A stretch of DNA of 34,154 nucleotides from Brevundimonas abyssalis TAR-001 (GTDB lineage Bacteria; Pseudomonadota; Alphaproteobacteria; Caulobacterales; Caulobacteraceae). Shown here piece by piece: positions 27,064 to 34,154 of this stretch (its first letter is position 1; each line of letters opens with the position of its first letter). The notes below the pieces were generated by a model. That model saw nothing but the letters and a program-made list of their open reading frames with translations. It had not been told where the DNA came from and made no database searches. The translations under genes and the position numbers were made by a program. The stretch lies in NCBI RefSeq assembly GCF_000466985.1, contig NZ_BATC01000028.1, positions 1-34,154 of the forward strand, read 5' to 3'.

Positions 27064-27525
27064 ATGACCACGAACACTTCCGGCCTCACCCAGCTCGGCG
27101 GCGATGTGCGGGGCTTCGACAGCCCCGAGCAGGCCGTTCTGGAGCGCGTGCCCAATCCGCACGCCGACACCCTGTATCTGGCGCGCTTCACCGCGCCGGA
27201 GTTCACCAGCCTGTGCCCGGTGACGGCCCAGCCGGACTTCGCCCATCTGGTGATCGACTATGCGCCAGGGGACTGGCTGGTCGAATCCAAGAGTTTGAAG
27301 ATGTACCTGACGAGCTTCCGCAACCACGGAGCGTTCCATGAGGACTGCACTGTGGCCATCGGCAAGCGGCTGGCGGACCTGCTGGCGCCCAAATGGCTGC
27401 GTATCGGCGGCTACTGGTATCCGCGCGGGGGCATCCCCATCGACGTGTTCTGGCAGACCGGCACGGCGCCGGAAGGACTGTGGCTGCCGGACCAGGGCGT
27501 GCCGACCTATCGCGGGCGGGGCTGA
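27064..27525 (+). CDS. queF: NADPH-dependent 7-cyano-7-deazaguanine reductase QueF (preQ0 reductase)
   Basis: Reduces preQ0 to preQ1 in queuosine biosynthesis. A 153-residue single-domain (type I) enzyme. The catalytic Cys51 lies in [11 protein letters not shown] with Asp58, and the NADPH-binding QueF motif [15 protein letters not shown] spans residues 74-88, followed by FHED. The usual Gly of CPVTGQPDF is Ala here, a small change beside the nucleophile. It begins 23 bases after the ABC operon and could be read from it, though it is functionally unrelated. Confidence 0.95.
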   Translation: MTTNTSGLTQLGGDVRGFDSPEQAVLERVPNPHADTLYLARFTAPEFTSLCPVTAQPDFAHLVIDYAPGDWLVESKSLKMYLTSFRNHGAFHEDCTVAIGKRLADLLAPKWLRIGGYWYPRGGIPIDVFWQTGTAPEGLWLPDQGVPTYRGRG

Positions 27526-27636
27526 ACAGCCCAGCCGGATGCGCCTGATGACGCGGATGTAATCGGTTCCGGTCCGGTTTCGATGGTCGGGCGGTGCGCG
27601 GCGGGATAAGCTGGACGGGAAAAAGGGAGGCTGCCC

Positions 27637-28671
27637 ATGGGTTTGTCCGTATTTGCGATCGTTCTGGTGGTGATGGCCATCGCCCTGGCGTTCAGCGTCA
27701 TCAAGATCGTGCCGCAGGGGCGCGAGTTCACCGTGGAGCGGTTCGGGAAGTACACCCGCACCCTGAGCCCCGGCATCAGCTTCCTGACGCCCTTCGTGGA
27801 AGGCATCGGGCGGCGCATGAACATGATGGAGCAGGTCCTGGACGTGCCCCAGCAGGAGGTCATCACCAAGGACAACGCCATGGTGAAGGTGGACGCCATC
27901 GTCTTCATCCAGGTGATGAGCGCCTCGGCTGCGGCCTACCGGGTCGATGACCTCAACTACGCCATCACCCAGCTGTGTTCGACCAATCTGCGGACGGTGG
28001 TGGGCTCCATGGAGCTGGACGAGGTGCTGTTCCAGCGCGACAGCATCAACTCGCGGCTGCTGACTGTGATCGACGCGGCCACCGAGCCGTGGGGCGTCAA
28101 GGTCAACCGGATCGAGATCAAGGACCTGACCCCGCCGGTGGACATCACCAACGCCATGGCCCGCCAGATGAAGGCCGAGCGCGAGCGGCGCGCCATCATC
28201 ACCGAGGCGGACGGCGAGAAACAGGCCGCCATCGCCCGGGCCGAGGGCGCCAAACAGGCCGCCATTCTGGAGGCCGAGGGCCGCAAGGAGGCCGCCTTCC
28301 GCGACGCCGAGGCCCGCGAGCGGGAAGCCGAGGCCGAGGCCCGCGCCACCGCCATGGTGTCCCAGGCCATCGCTGCCGGCGACGTCAACGCCATCAACTA
28401 CTTCGTGGCCCAGAAATACGTTGAGGCGTTCGCCGAGCTGGCCCGCAGCCCGAACCAGAAGACCGTCATCGTGCCCGCCGAAATGGGTGGACTGGTCGGC
28501 ACCATCGCCGGCCTGGGCGAACTGGTCGGCCTGGCCAAGGAGCAGCAGCAGGATCGCCGCGACGACCGTCAGGCGGCCCGTCCGGCGCAGCGTGCGACCA
28601 CCACGAACTCGCCCCCGCCGCCCCAGACCGCCCCGCGCCGCCCGCGCGGATCGGTCCCCGGCACGGAGTAG
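27637..28671 (+). CDS. qmcA: SPFH/Band 7 membrane protein (QmcA/stomatin-like)
   Basis: A 344-residue membrane-anchored scaffold protein. One N-terminal span (about 3-22) precedes a SPFH domain (about 25-180) with IVPQGREFTVERFGKY and LRTVVGSMELDEVLFQRD. Residues ~185-250 form a charged Ala/Glu-rich coiled coil (AERERRAIITEADGEKQAA). The C-terminal ~35 residues are a Pro/Arg/Gln-rich tail. A perfect GGGAGG (27625-27630) sits six bases before ATG 27637. The NfeD-type partner starts three bases after its stop, as in qmcA-ybbK pairs. The family organises membrane microdomains and modulates proteases such as FtsH. Confidence 0.9.
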   Translation: MGLSVFAIVLVVMAIALAFSVIKIVPQGREFTVERFGKYTRTLSPGISFLTPFVEGIGRRMNMMEQVLDVPQQEVITKDNAMVKVDAIVFIQVMSASAAAYRVDDLNYAITQLCSTNLRTVVGSMELDEVLFQRDSINSRLLTVIDAATEPWGVKVNRIEIKDLTPPVDITNAMARQMKAERERRAIITEADGEKQAAIARAEGAKQAAILEAEGRKEAAFRDAEAREREAEAEARATAMVSQAIAAGDVNAINYFVAQKYVEAFAELARSPNQKTVIVPAEMGGLVGTIAGLGELVGLAKEQQQDRRDDRQAARPAQRATTTNSPPPPQTAPRRPRGSVPGTE

Positions 28672-28674
28672 GTC

Positions 28675-29133
28675 ATGGACTGGCTGATCGACCTCTATTC
28701 GGCCCAGCCGTTCTGGATCTGGCTGGCCATCGGGGTGGCGCTGCTGGCCGTGGAGGTCACCATGACCACCGAATGGCTGCTGTGGCCCGCCGCCGCCGCC
28801 GGGCTGGTGGCGGTGCTGACCGCGCTGGGCCTGCCGCTGGGCGGGGCCGGGGAGCTGATCGTCTTCGCCCTGCTGACGGTGGTGTTCACGGTGTTGGCGC
28901 GGCGGTTCATCAAGCGGATCAATCCGGGCGACGCGGCCGACATCAACGACCGCGACAGCCGCCTGGTGGGCCAGCGCGCCCAGGTGGTCCAGGCCTTCGC
29001 CGAGGGCCGCGGCCGGGTGTTCATCTCGGGCTCGGAATGGGCGGCCGAGATCGACGGCGAGGCCCCCATGGTGGGGCAGGCCGTGGTGGTGGAGTCGGTC
29101 AGCGGGTCGCGCCTGAAGGTGCGCCCCGTCTAG
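28675..29133 (+). CDS. NfeD-family membrane protein
   Basis: A 152-residue partner of the SPFH protein. It has three hydrophobic spans (about 14-31, 34-54 and 58-75) followed by a soluble OB-fold domain (about 90-152: LVGQRAQVVQAFAEGRGRVFISGSEWAAE, interrupted by loops, to LKVRPV). The gene lies three bases after the SPFH gene. Short NfeD proteins of this kind act with stomatin/QmcA-type proteins in the inner membrane. It converges with rnhA with a 12-base gap. Confidence 0.88.
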   Translation: MDWLIDLYSAQPFWIWLAIGVALLAVEVTMTTEWLLWPAAAAGLVAVLTALGLPLGGAGELIVFALLTVVFTVLARRFIKRINPGDAADINDRDSRLVGQRAQVVQAFAEGRGRVFISGSEWAAEIDGEAPMVGQAVVVESVSGSRLKVRPV

Positions 29134-29145
29134 GCTGGCCGCGCG

Positions 29146-29583
29146 CTAGCCCTTCAGCTCATCCACGCCCCGGTTGGCGAGGGCGTCGGCGCGCTCGTTC
29201 CATTGGTGGCCGGCGTGACCCTTGACCCAGCGCCAGCGCACATCGTGGCGGGCGCGGGCGGCGTCGAGGCGCTTCCACAGGTCCTCGTTCTTGACCGGCT
29301 TCTTGTCCGCCGTCTTCCAGCCGCGCGCCTTCCAGCCGTGAATCCACTGCTCGATGCCCTGCATGACGTATTTGCTGTCGGTGTGGAGCTCGACCTTGCA
29401 GGGGCGCGTCAGGGCCTCCAGCGCCTGAATGGCGGCCATCAGCTCCATGCGGTTGTTGGTGGTCAGCTTCTCGCCGCCCCACAGTTCCTTCTCGCGCTCG
29501 CCCCAGTGCATCACTGCGCCCCAGCCGCCGGGACCGGGGTTGCCGCGACAGGCGCCGTCGGTGTGGATGATGACGTGGGACAA
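29146..29583 (-). CDS. rnhA: Ribonuclease HI
   Basis: Degrades the RNA strand of RNA-DNA hybrids. A 145-residue enzyme of bacterial RNase HI length. The four catalytic acids are visible: Asp9 ([17 protein letters not shown]), Glu47 ([10 protein letters not shown]), Asp69 (LHTDSKYV) and Asp133 (NERADALA). His123 lies in WVKGHAGH. A basic protrusion with Trp-rich [20 protein letters not shown] (substrate handle) is present. It lies eight bases downstream of the hydrolase gene and is probably co-transcribed with it. Confidence 0.95.
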   Translation of the reverse strand: MSHVIIHTDGACRGNPGPGGWGAVMHWGEREKELWGGEKLTTNNRMELMAAIQALEALTRPCKVELHTDSKYVMQGIEQWIHGWKARGWKTADKKPVKNEDLWKRLDAARARHDVRWRWVKGHAGHQWNERADALANRGVDELKG

Positions 29584-29591
29584 GGGGCTGA

Positions 29592-30242
29592 CTACGCCGG
29601 GTCGGCTTCCAGGCGCATGTCCAGATAGGCGCCGACGCGGCGTTCCACGGCGGGGAGGTGGTCCTGCCAGAAGTGGGTGGCGCCCTCTTCCAGCTCGTAG
29701 TCGATGGTGATGCCCTTCTGGGTGCGCAGCTTGTTGACCACGCGCTCCACCTCGACCGGCGGCACGATGGTGTCGGCGGTGCCGTGCAGGAACAGGCCCG
29801 AGGCCGGGCAGGGGGCCAGGAAGCTGAAGTCGTAGATGTTGGTGGGCGGCGACACCGAGATGAAGCCGTCAGTCTCGGGGCGACGCATCAGCAGCTGCAT
29901 GCCGATGTAGGCGCCGAACTGATAGCCGGCGACCCAGGTCTGGCTGGCGGCGGGGTTCTCGGTCTGGAGCCAGTCCAGGGCGGTGGCCGCGTCGGCCAGC
30001 TCGCCGATGCCGGAGTCGAACTCGCCCTGGGACTTGCCTACGCCGCGCGAATTGTACCGCAGGGTGGCGAAGCCGCGTTTCTGGAACAGCTGGTACAGAT
30101 GCACCGCCACCGGATTGTTCATGTGTCCGCCCGCCTTGGGGTGCGGATGCAGGATCAGGGCGATGGGCGCGTTCTCGCGCTTTCCGGGGGCGTAGCGGGC
30201 CTCGATGCGACCGGAGGCGCCGCTCAGGATGACTTCAGGCAT
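29592..30242 (-). CDS. Alpha/beta hydrolase-fold protein (COG2945 type) lacking the nucleophile Ser
   Basis: A 216-residue protein of the small dienelactone hydrolase-like group. The fold is recognisable from [36 protein letters not shown], a nucleophile elbow, [12 protein letters not shown] (Asp157) and GATHFW (His190). In the elbow the expected GxSxG is GYQFG (106-110), with Gln108 in place of Ser; the codon is CAG, so it is not a frame problem. Either it is not a classical hydrolase or it acts by another residue. ATG 30240-30242; divergent from iscR. Confidence 0.85.
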   Translation of the reverse strand: MPEVILSGASGRIEARYAPGKRENAPIALILHPHPKAGGHMNNPVAVHLYQLFQKRGFATLRYNSRGVGKSQGEFDSGIGELADAATALDWLQTENPAASQTWVAGYQFGAYIGMQLLMRRPETDGFISVSPPTNIYDFSFLAPCPASGLFLHGTADTIVPPVEVERVVNKLRTQKGITIDYELEEGATHFWQDHLPAVERRVGAYLDMRLEADPA

Positions 30243-30401
30243 GAATCTGGTGGAATCCCGTCTTCAACTGTCGTTTCGCAGCTGCGTAATACTTGACCAT
30301 GGGGGTGGGACTTTATATCTCCAACCCACGCGCCATGGCCCATGAAGCCGCGGGTTCTAGCACAGGAGCCCCGAAAAGCGCGCGATTTCTTGAGGTGCGC
30401 G
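30243..30401. promoter_or_regulatory. Divergent promoter region upstream of iscR
   Basis: The region holds TTGACC (30293-30298) followed by an A/T block TTATATC (30313-30319), the best promoter-like sequence near iscR, though the spacer (14-15 bases) is shorter than ideal. The block is embraced by GTGGG (30305-30309) and CCCAC (30325-30329), a small dyad that could serve as an operator. Autoregulation by IscR is expected from the family but the site is inferred. Confidence 0.4.
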
Positions 30402-30859
30402 ATGCGACTTTCGACAAAGGGACGATACGCCGTGATGGCCATGGCCGATCTGGCCCGCCACGGGCGAGAGCGCGCCGTGTCCCTGGCGGAGATCGCCGCG
30501 CGGCAGGAAATCTCCCTCAGCTATCTTGAACAACTGTTCGCGCGCCTGCGCCGGGCCGGGCTGGTCAAGAGCGTGCGCGGGCCGGGCGGGGGGTACCGTC
30601 TGTCGTCGGCGTCGTCCGAGATCATGGTGTCCGACATCGTTCTGGCGGTGGACGAGCCGATCCGGGCCACCCGCTGTGCGGTGCAGGGCTCGCCCAAGGG
30701 CTGCATGATCGGCGGCGAACGCTGCATCACCCATGACCTGTGGGCCGGACTGGGCGACGAGATCCACCGCTACCTGTCCAGCGTCAGCCTGGAAGACGTG
30801 GTGCTGAAGCGGACGCGTCGCCGGGCGCCATGGATGAGCGAGCGGGGGTGGCGGCGTGA
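30402..30859 (+). CDS. iscR: Rrf2-family Fe-S regulator IscR (frameshift at extreme 3' end)
   Basis: Winged-helix regulator that senses the Fe-S supply and controls this operon. ATG 30402 is preceded by GAGG (30392-30395). The DNA-binding part is MRLSTKGRYAVMAMADLA to SVRGPGGGYRLS. Cluster ligands are Cys92, Cys101, Cys108 and His111 (C-x8-C-x6-C-x2-H), a wider spacing than the E. coli C-x5-C-x5-C-x2-H. After SERG the frame runs on into iscS out of frame. Adding one G to the GGGGG run (30844-30848) gives the ending SERGVAA and a TGA at 30857-30859 that overlaps the iscS GTG start (GTGA), with 152 residues in total. This is the natural arrangement, so I infer a missing base. Confidence 0.88.
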
Positions 30860-31989
30860 GCATCTATCTGGACTACAATTCGACGGCGCTGGTGCGGCCG
30901 CAGGTGCAGGCCATCATGGCCGAGGTGCTGGCCGAGGGGGGCAACCCCAATGCGGTGCATGCGCTGGGTCGCCGCGCCCGCTCGCGCATCGAGACGGCGC
31001 GGGCCCAGGTGGCGGCGCTGGTGGGCGCCGATCCGACGGCGGTGGTGTTCTCCAGCGGCGGGACCGAGGCCAATGCGCAGGGGATCGCCAGCGCCATCGC
31101 GGCGGGCTGCGAACGGCTGATCGTGTCGGCGACGGAGCATCCGTGCGTGGCCGAGGCGGCGATGGCCAGCGGCATTCCGGTGGAGGTCCTGCCGGTGGAC
31201 GGAAACGGCGTGGTCGATCTGGACTGGCTGGCCGGGGCGCTGCAGCGGCCGGGCCGGGCGGCGGTGGCCATCCATCATGCGAACAACGAGAGCGGCGTGA
31301 TCCAGCCCATCGCCGAGGCCGCCGCGCTGGTGCGGGCGGCGGGCGGCTGGCTGCACGTGGACGCCATCCAGTCGGCGGGCAAGATCGCCGTGGACATGCG
31401 GGCGCTGGACGCGGACACCCTGACTGTCGGGGCACAAGCTGGGCGCGGCGCAGGGATCCGGCGCGCTGGTCGGGCGCGAGGGGCTGACCCTGGTGCGCAT
31501 CCTGCACGGCGCCGGGCAGGAGCGGGGCCTGCGCGCGGGCACCGAGAACACGGCGGGCATCGCCGGGTTCGGCGTCGCGGCGGAGATCGCGGGTGGCGAG
31601 CTTGAGCAAGCGGCGCATCATGCAAGCTGGCGCGACGCGGCGGCCGAGCGGGTCAAGGCGGCGGGCGCGGTAGTGGTCGGCGAGGCGGTCGAACGGCTGC
31701 CCAACACCCTGTTCCTGGCGGTGGAAGGCTGGGACAGCCCGCAGCAGCTGATCGGGCTGGATCTGGCGGGGGTCATGGTCTCGGCCGGCAGCGCCTGTTC
31801 CTCGGGCAAGACCAAGCCGTCCAAGACGCTGGTCGCATGGGGCTGGACCGGCTGGCCACGGGCGCGGTGCGCGCCTCGGGCGGCTGGGGCACGCAGGAAT
31901 CCGACTGGACGCGGTTCGCGGATGTTTGGACCGCCGCATTTGAAAAGCATGTCGCGCGCCTGAGTGTGCGCGCGAAGGAAGTCGCGTAA
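30856..31989 (+). CDS. iscS: Cysteine desulfurase, IscS/NifS type (two frameshifts)
   Basis: PLP enzyme that releases sulphur from cysteine for Fe-S assembly. The start is GTG 30856 (MSIYLDYNSTALVRP). Seen in frame are SSGGTEAN (66-73), HHANNESGVIQPI and HVDAIQSAGK. At about 31431-31434 two bases appear missing; adding them recreates TVGAHKLG with the PLP lysine and continues GAAQGSGALVGREGL and RGLRAGTENTAG. The active-site loop SAGSACSSGKTKPSK follows (group I-type loop). At about 31835-31837 one more base is missing; repair gives LVAMGLDRLATGAVRASGGW and ends KEVA at TAA 31989. The repaired length is 378 residues. The sufB ATG follows immediately. Confidence 0.88.
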
Positions 31990-33455
<1,466 letters not shown>

Positions 33456-33467
33456 TCCTTCAACCTT

Positions 33468-33498
33468 CGTCATCCTCGGGCTTGTCCCGAGGACCCAT
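33468..33498 (+). repeat. Palindromic intergenic repeat, copy 3 (forward)
   Basis: CCTCGGG (33474-33480), loop CTTGT, CCCGAGG (33486-33492), preceded by CGTCAT and followed by ACCCAT. It lies 13 bases after the sufB stop and 20 bases before the GIY-YIG start. Confidence 0.85.
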
Positions 33499-33518
33499 TT
33501 ATCCGCATTCTCCACCGC

Positions 33519-33854
33519 ATGGGACGCGAACGCCCTCTGATCGCCGCCTATATCGTGACGAACAAGCCGTTCGGAACGCTCTACACCGGCGTGACCAGCA
33601 ACCTGTATCAGCGCGTGCACCAGCACCGGACGGGGGCCTTTGCGGGCTTCACGAAGGAGCACGGCCTGAAGCGTCTGGTCTGGTTCGAACCATTCGAGCT
33701 GATGACGTCCGCCATCCGGCGCGAAAAGGCGCTGAAGCGGTATCTGCGCGCGTGGAAGATCAATCTGATCGAGCGGGAGAATCCCGACTGGGACGACCTG
33801 TCGCTGGAGTGGGATCGCCCGCCGGTGTGGAAGCACGGACCGACGGACGAATAG
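33519..33854 (+). CDS. GIY-YIG nuclease family protein (URI-type), inserted in suf operon
   Basis: A 111-residue single-domain GIY-YIG endonuclease. The first motif is AAYIV (Tyr11) and the second LYTGVT (Tyr22). Arg32 and His36 follow in QRVHQHR, and the metal-binding Glu69 in RREKALKRYLRAWKINLI. All expected catalytic positions are present, so the enzyme may be active. It has no extra DNA-binding domain, as in the small UvrC/Slx1-related URI group common in alphaproteobacteria. ATG 33519 lies 20 bases after repeat copy 3, and copies 4 and 5 follow the stop. The gene plus repeats separate sufB from sufC, which normally touch. Its function is unknown; a link to spread or processing of the repeats is inference. 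Confidence 0.88.
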   Translation: MGRERPLIAAYIVTNKPFGTLYTGVTSNLYQRVHQHRTGAFAGFTKEHGLKRLVWFEPFELMTSAIRREKALKRYLRAWKINLIERENPDWDDLSLEWDRPPVWKHGPTDE

Positions 33855-33877
33855 GCGCAGCTCTCACTTCCACCCTT

Positions 33878-33908
33878 TGTCATCCTCGGGCTCGTCCCGA
33901 GGACCCGT
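33878..33908 (+). repeat. Palindromic intergenic repeat, copy 4 (forward)
   Basis: CCTCGGG (33884-33890), loop CTCGT, CCCGAGG (33896-33902). It differs from copy 3 by one base in the loop and small edge changes. It starts 24 bases after the GIY-YIG stop and faces copy 5. Confidence 0.85.
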
Positions 33909-33984
33909 GGTTCAGCGGCATGGATCGTTCGCGTGCGGGGCATCCGTCCGCGCGCGCTGCTCTGCGGTTTGAGAGTGCTGACAA

Positions 33985-34015
33985 GTGGGTCCTCGGGACA
34001 AGCCCGAGGATGACG
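33985..34015 (-). repeat. Palindromic intergenic repeat, copy 5 (reverse)
   Basis: CCTCGGG (33991-33997), loop ACAAG, CCCGAGG (34003-34009), followed by ATGACGGATT, which also follows copy 2. With copy 4 it makes an inward-facing pair of the same geometry as copies 1 and 2 (about 75 bases between units). It ends 23 bases before sufC. Confidence 0.85.
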
Positions 34016-34038
34016 GATTGTAATATGCAAGAAAAACA

Positions 34039-34154
34039 ATGCTGAACATCAATAACCTCCACGTCTCCATCGACGACAAACCCATCCTCAAGGGCCTGAC
34101 GCTCGACGTCCCGGCGGGGGAGGTGCATGCGGTCATGGGGCCGAACGGGGCGGG
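34039..34154 (+). CDS. sufC: Fe-S assembly ATPase SufC (5' part, cut by window end)
   Basis: Start of the ABC-type ATPase of the SufBCD complex. The visible 38 codons read [19 protein letters not shown] and continue to [11 protein letters not shown], the beginning of Walker A, whose Lys lies beyond the window. ATG 34039 has the A-rich AAGAAAAACA upstream rather than a strong ribosome site. Its separation from sufB by 583 bases means it may need its own promoter or rely on read-through past the repeat hairpins. Confidence 0.9.
   Translation, partial: MLNINNLHVSIDDKPILKGLTLDVPAGEVHAVMGPNGA

Noticed and set aside
30860..31487. A 381-residue extended IscR
   Set aside because: Everything after about residue 149 is iscS read in the wrong frame (Gly/Ala/Arg-rich); adding one G places the stop at 30859.

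Overview
The window is GC-rich chromosomal DNA (roughly 70% GC by eye) from an alphaproteobacterium, most likely a Caulobacterales member such as Brevundimonas or Caulobacter. The reasons are the iscR-iscS-sufB-(insert)-sufC order, a uronate/pectin cluster of Caulobacter type, and tightly overlapping operons. Small intergenic palindromes of the form CCTCGGG-loop-CCCGAGG also fit. The species call is inference. I see no rRNA, tRNA, CRISPR array or transposase.

Layout. Bases 1-1065 are a lower-GC accessory patch with an inverted pair of the palindromic repeat and two small unknown genes. Bases 1109-8257 (minus strand) form one overlapping operon, uxaC-dctP-dctQ-dctM-uxuB/uxaB-uxaA. It imports a hexuronate through a TRAP transporter and converts it to 2-keto-3-deoxygluconate. 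Divergent from it, across a ~360-bp region with two CACCGGT-centred sites, are a very large secreted LamG/CARDB protein of unknown activity and a PL10-type pectate lyase (8617-14094). Together these look like a pectin/polygalacturonate utilisation locus: extracellular cleavage, uronate import, then catabolism. A strong palindromic terminator closes it.

Bases 14183-17512 hold two divergent amino-acid permeases (APC and NSS families), followed by the helicase gene hrpB. Bases 20010-23772 (minus) are a chain of overlapping genes: a glycosyltransferase, an RlmI-like methyltransferase, a SpoU/TrmH RNA methyltransferase, an OsmC-like protein and a tiny three-cysteine protein. Bases 23823-27040 are a TetR regulator plus a BtuF-BtuC-BtuD-like metal-chelate ABC importer, followed by queF, a QmcA-like SPFH protein with its NfeD partner, rnhA, and an alpha/beta hydrolase-fold protein whose nucleophile position is Gln. 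From 30402 to the end lies the iron-sulphur assembly operon iscR-iscS-sufB-...-sufC. It is interrupted between sufB and sufC by a GIY-YIG nuclease gene surrounded by three copies of the same palindromic repeat found at the other end of the window.

A warning for any user: seven genes (uxuB, hrpB, trmH-like, btuC-like, iscR, iscS, sufB) have broken frames, nine breaks in all. Each is repaired by adding one or two bases, several of them in short G/C runs. Because housekeeping genes such as sufB and iscS are hit and the rest of each protein is intact, I read these as base-calling or assembly deletions rather than true pseudogenes.
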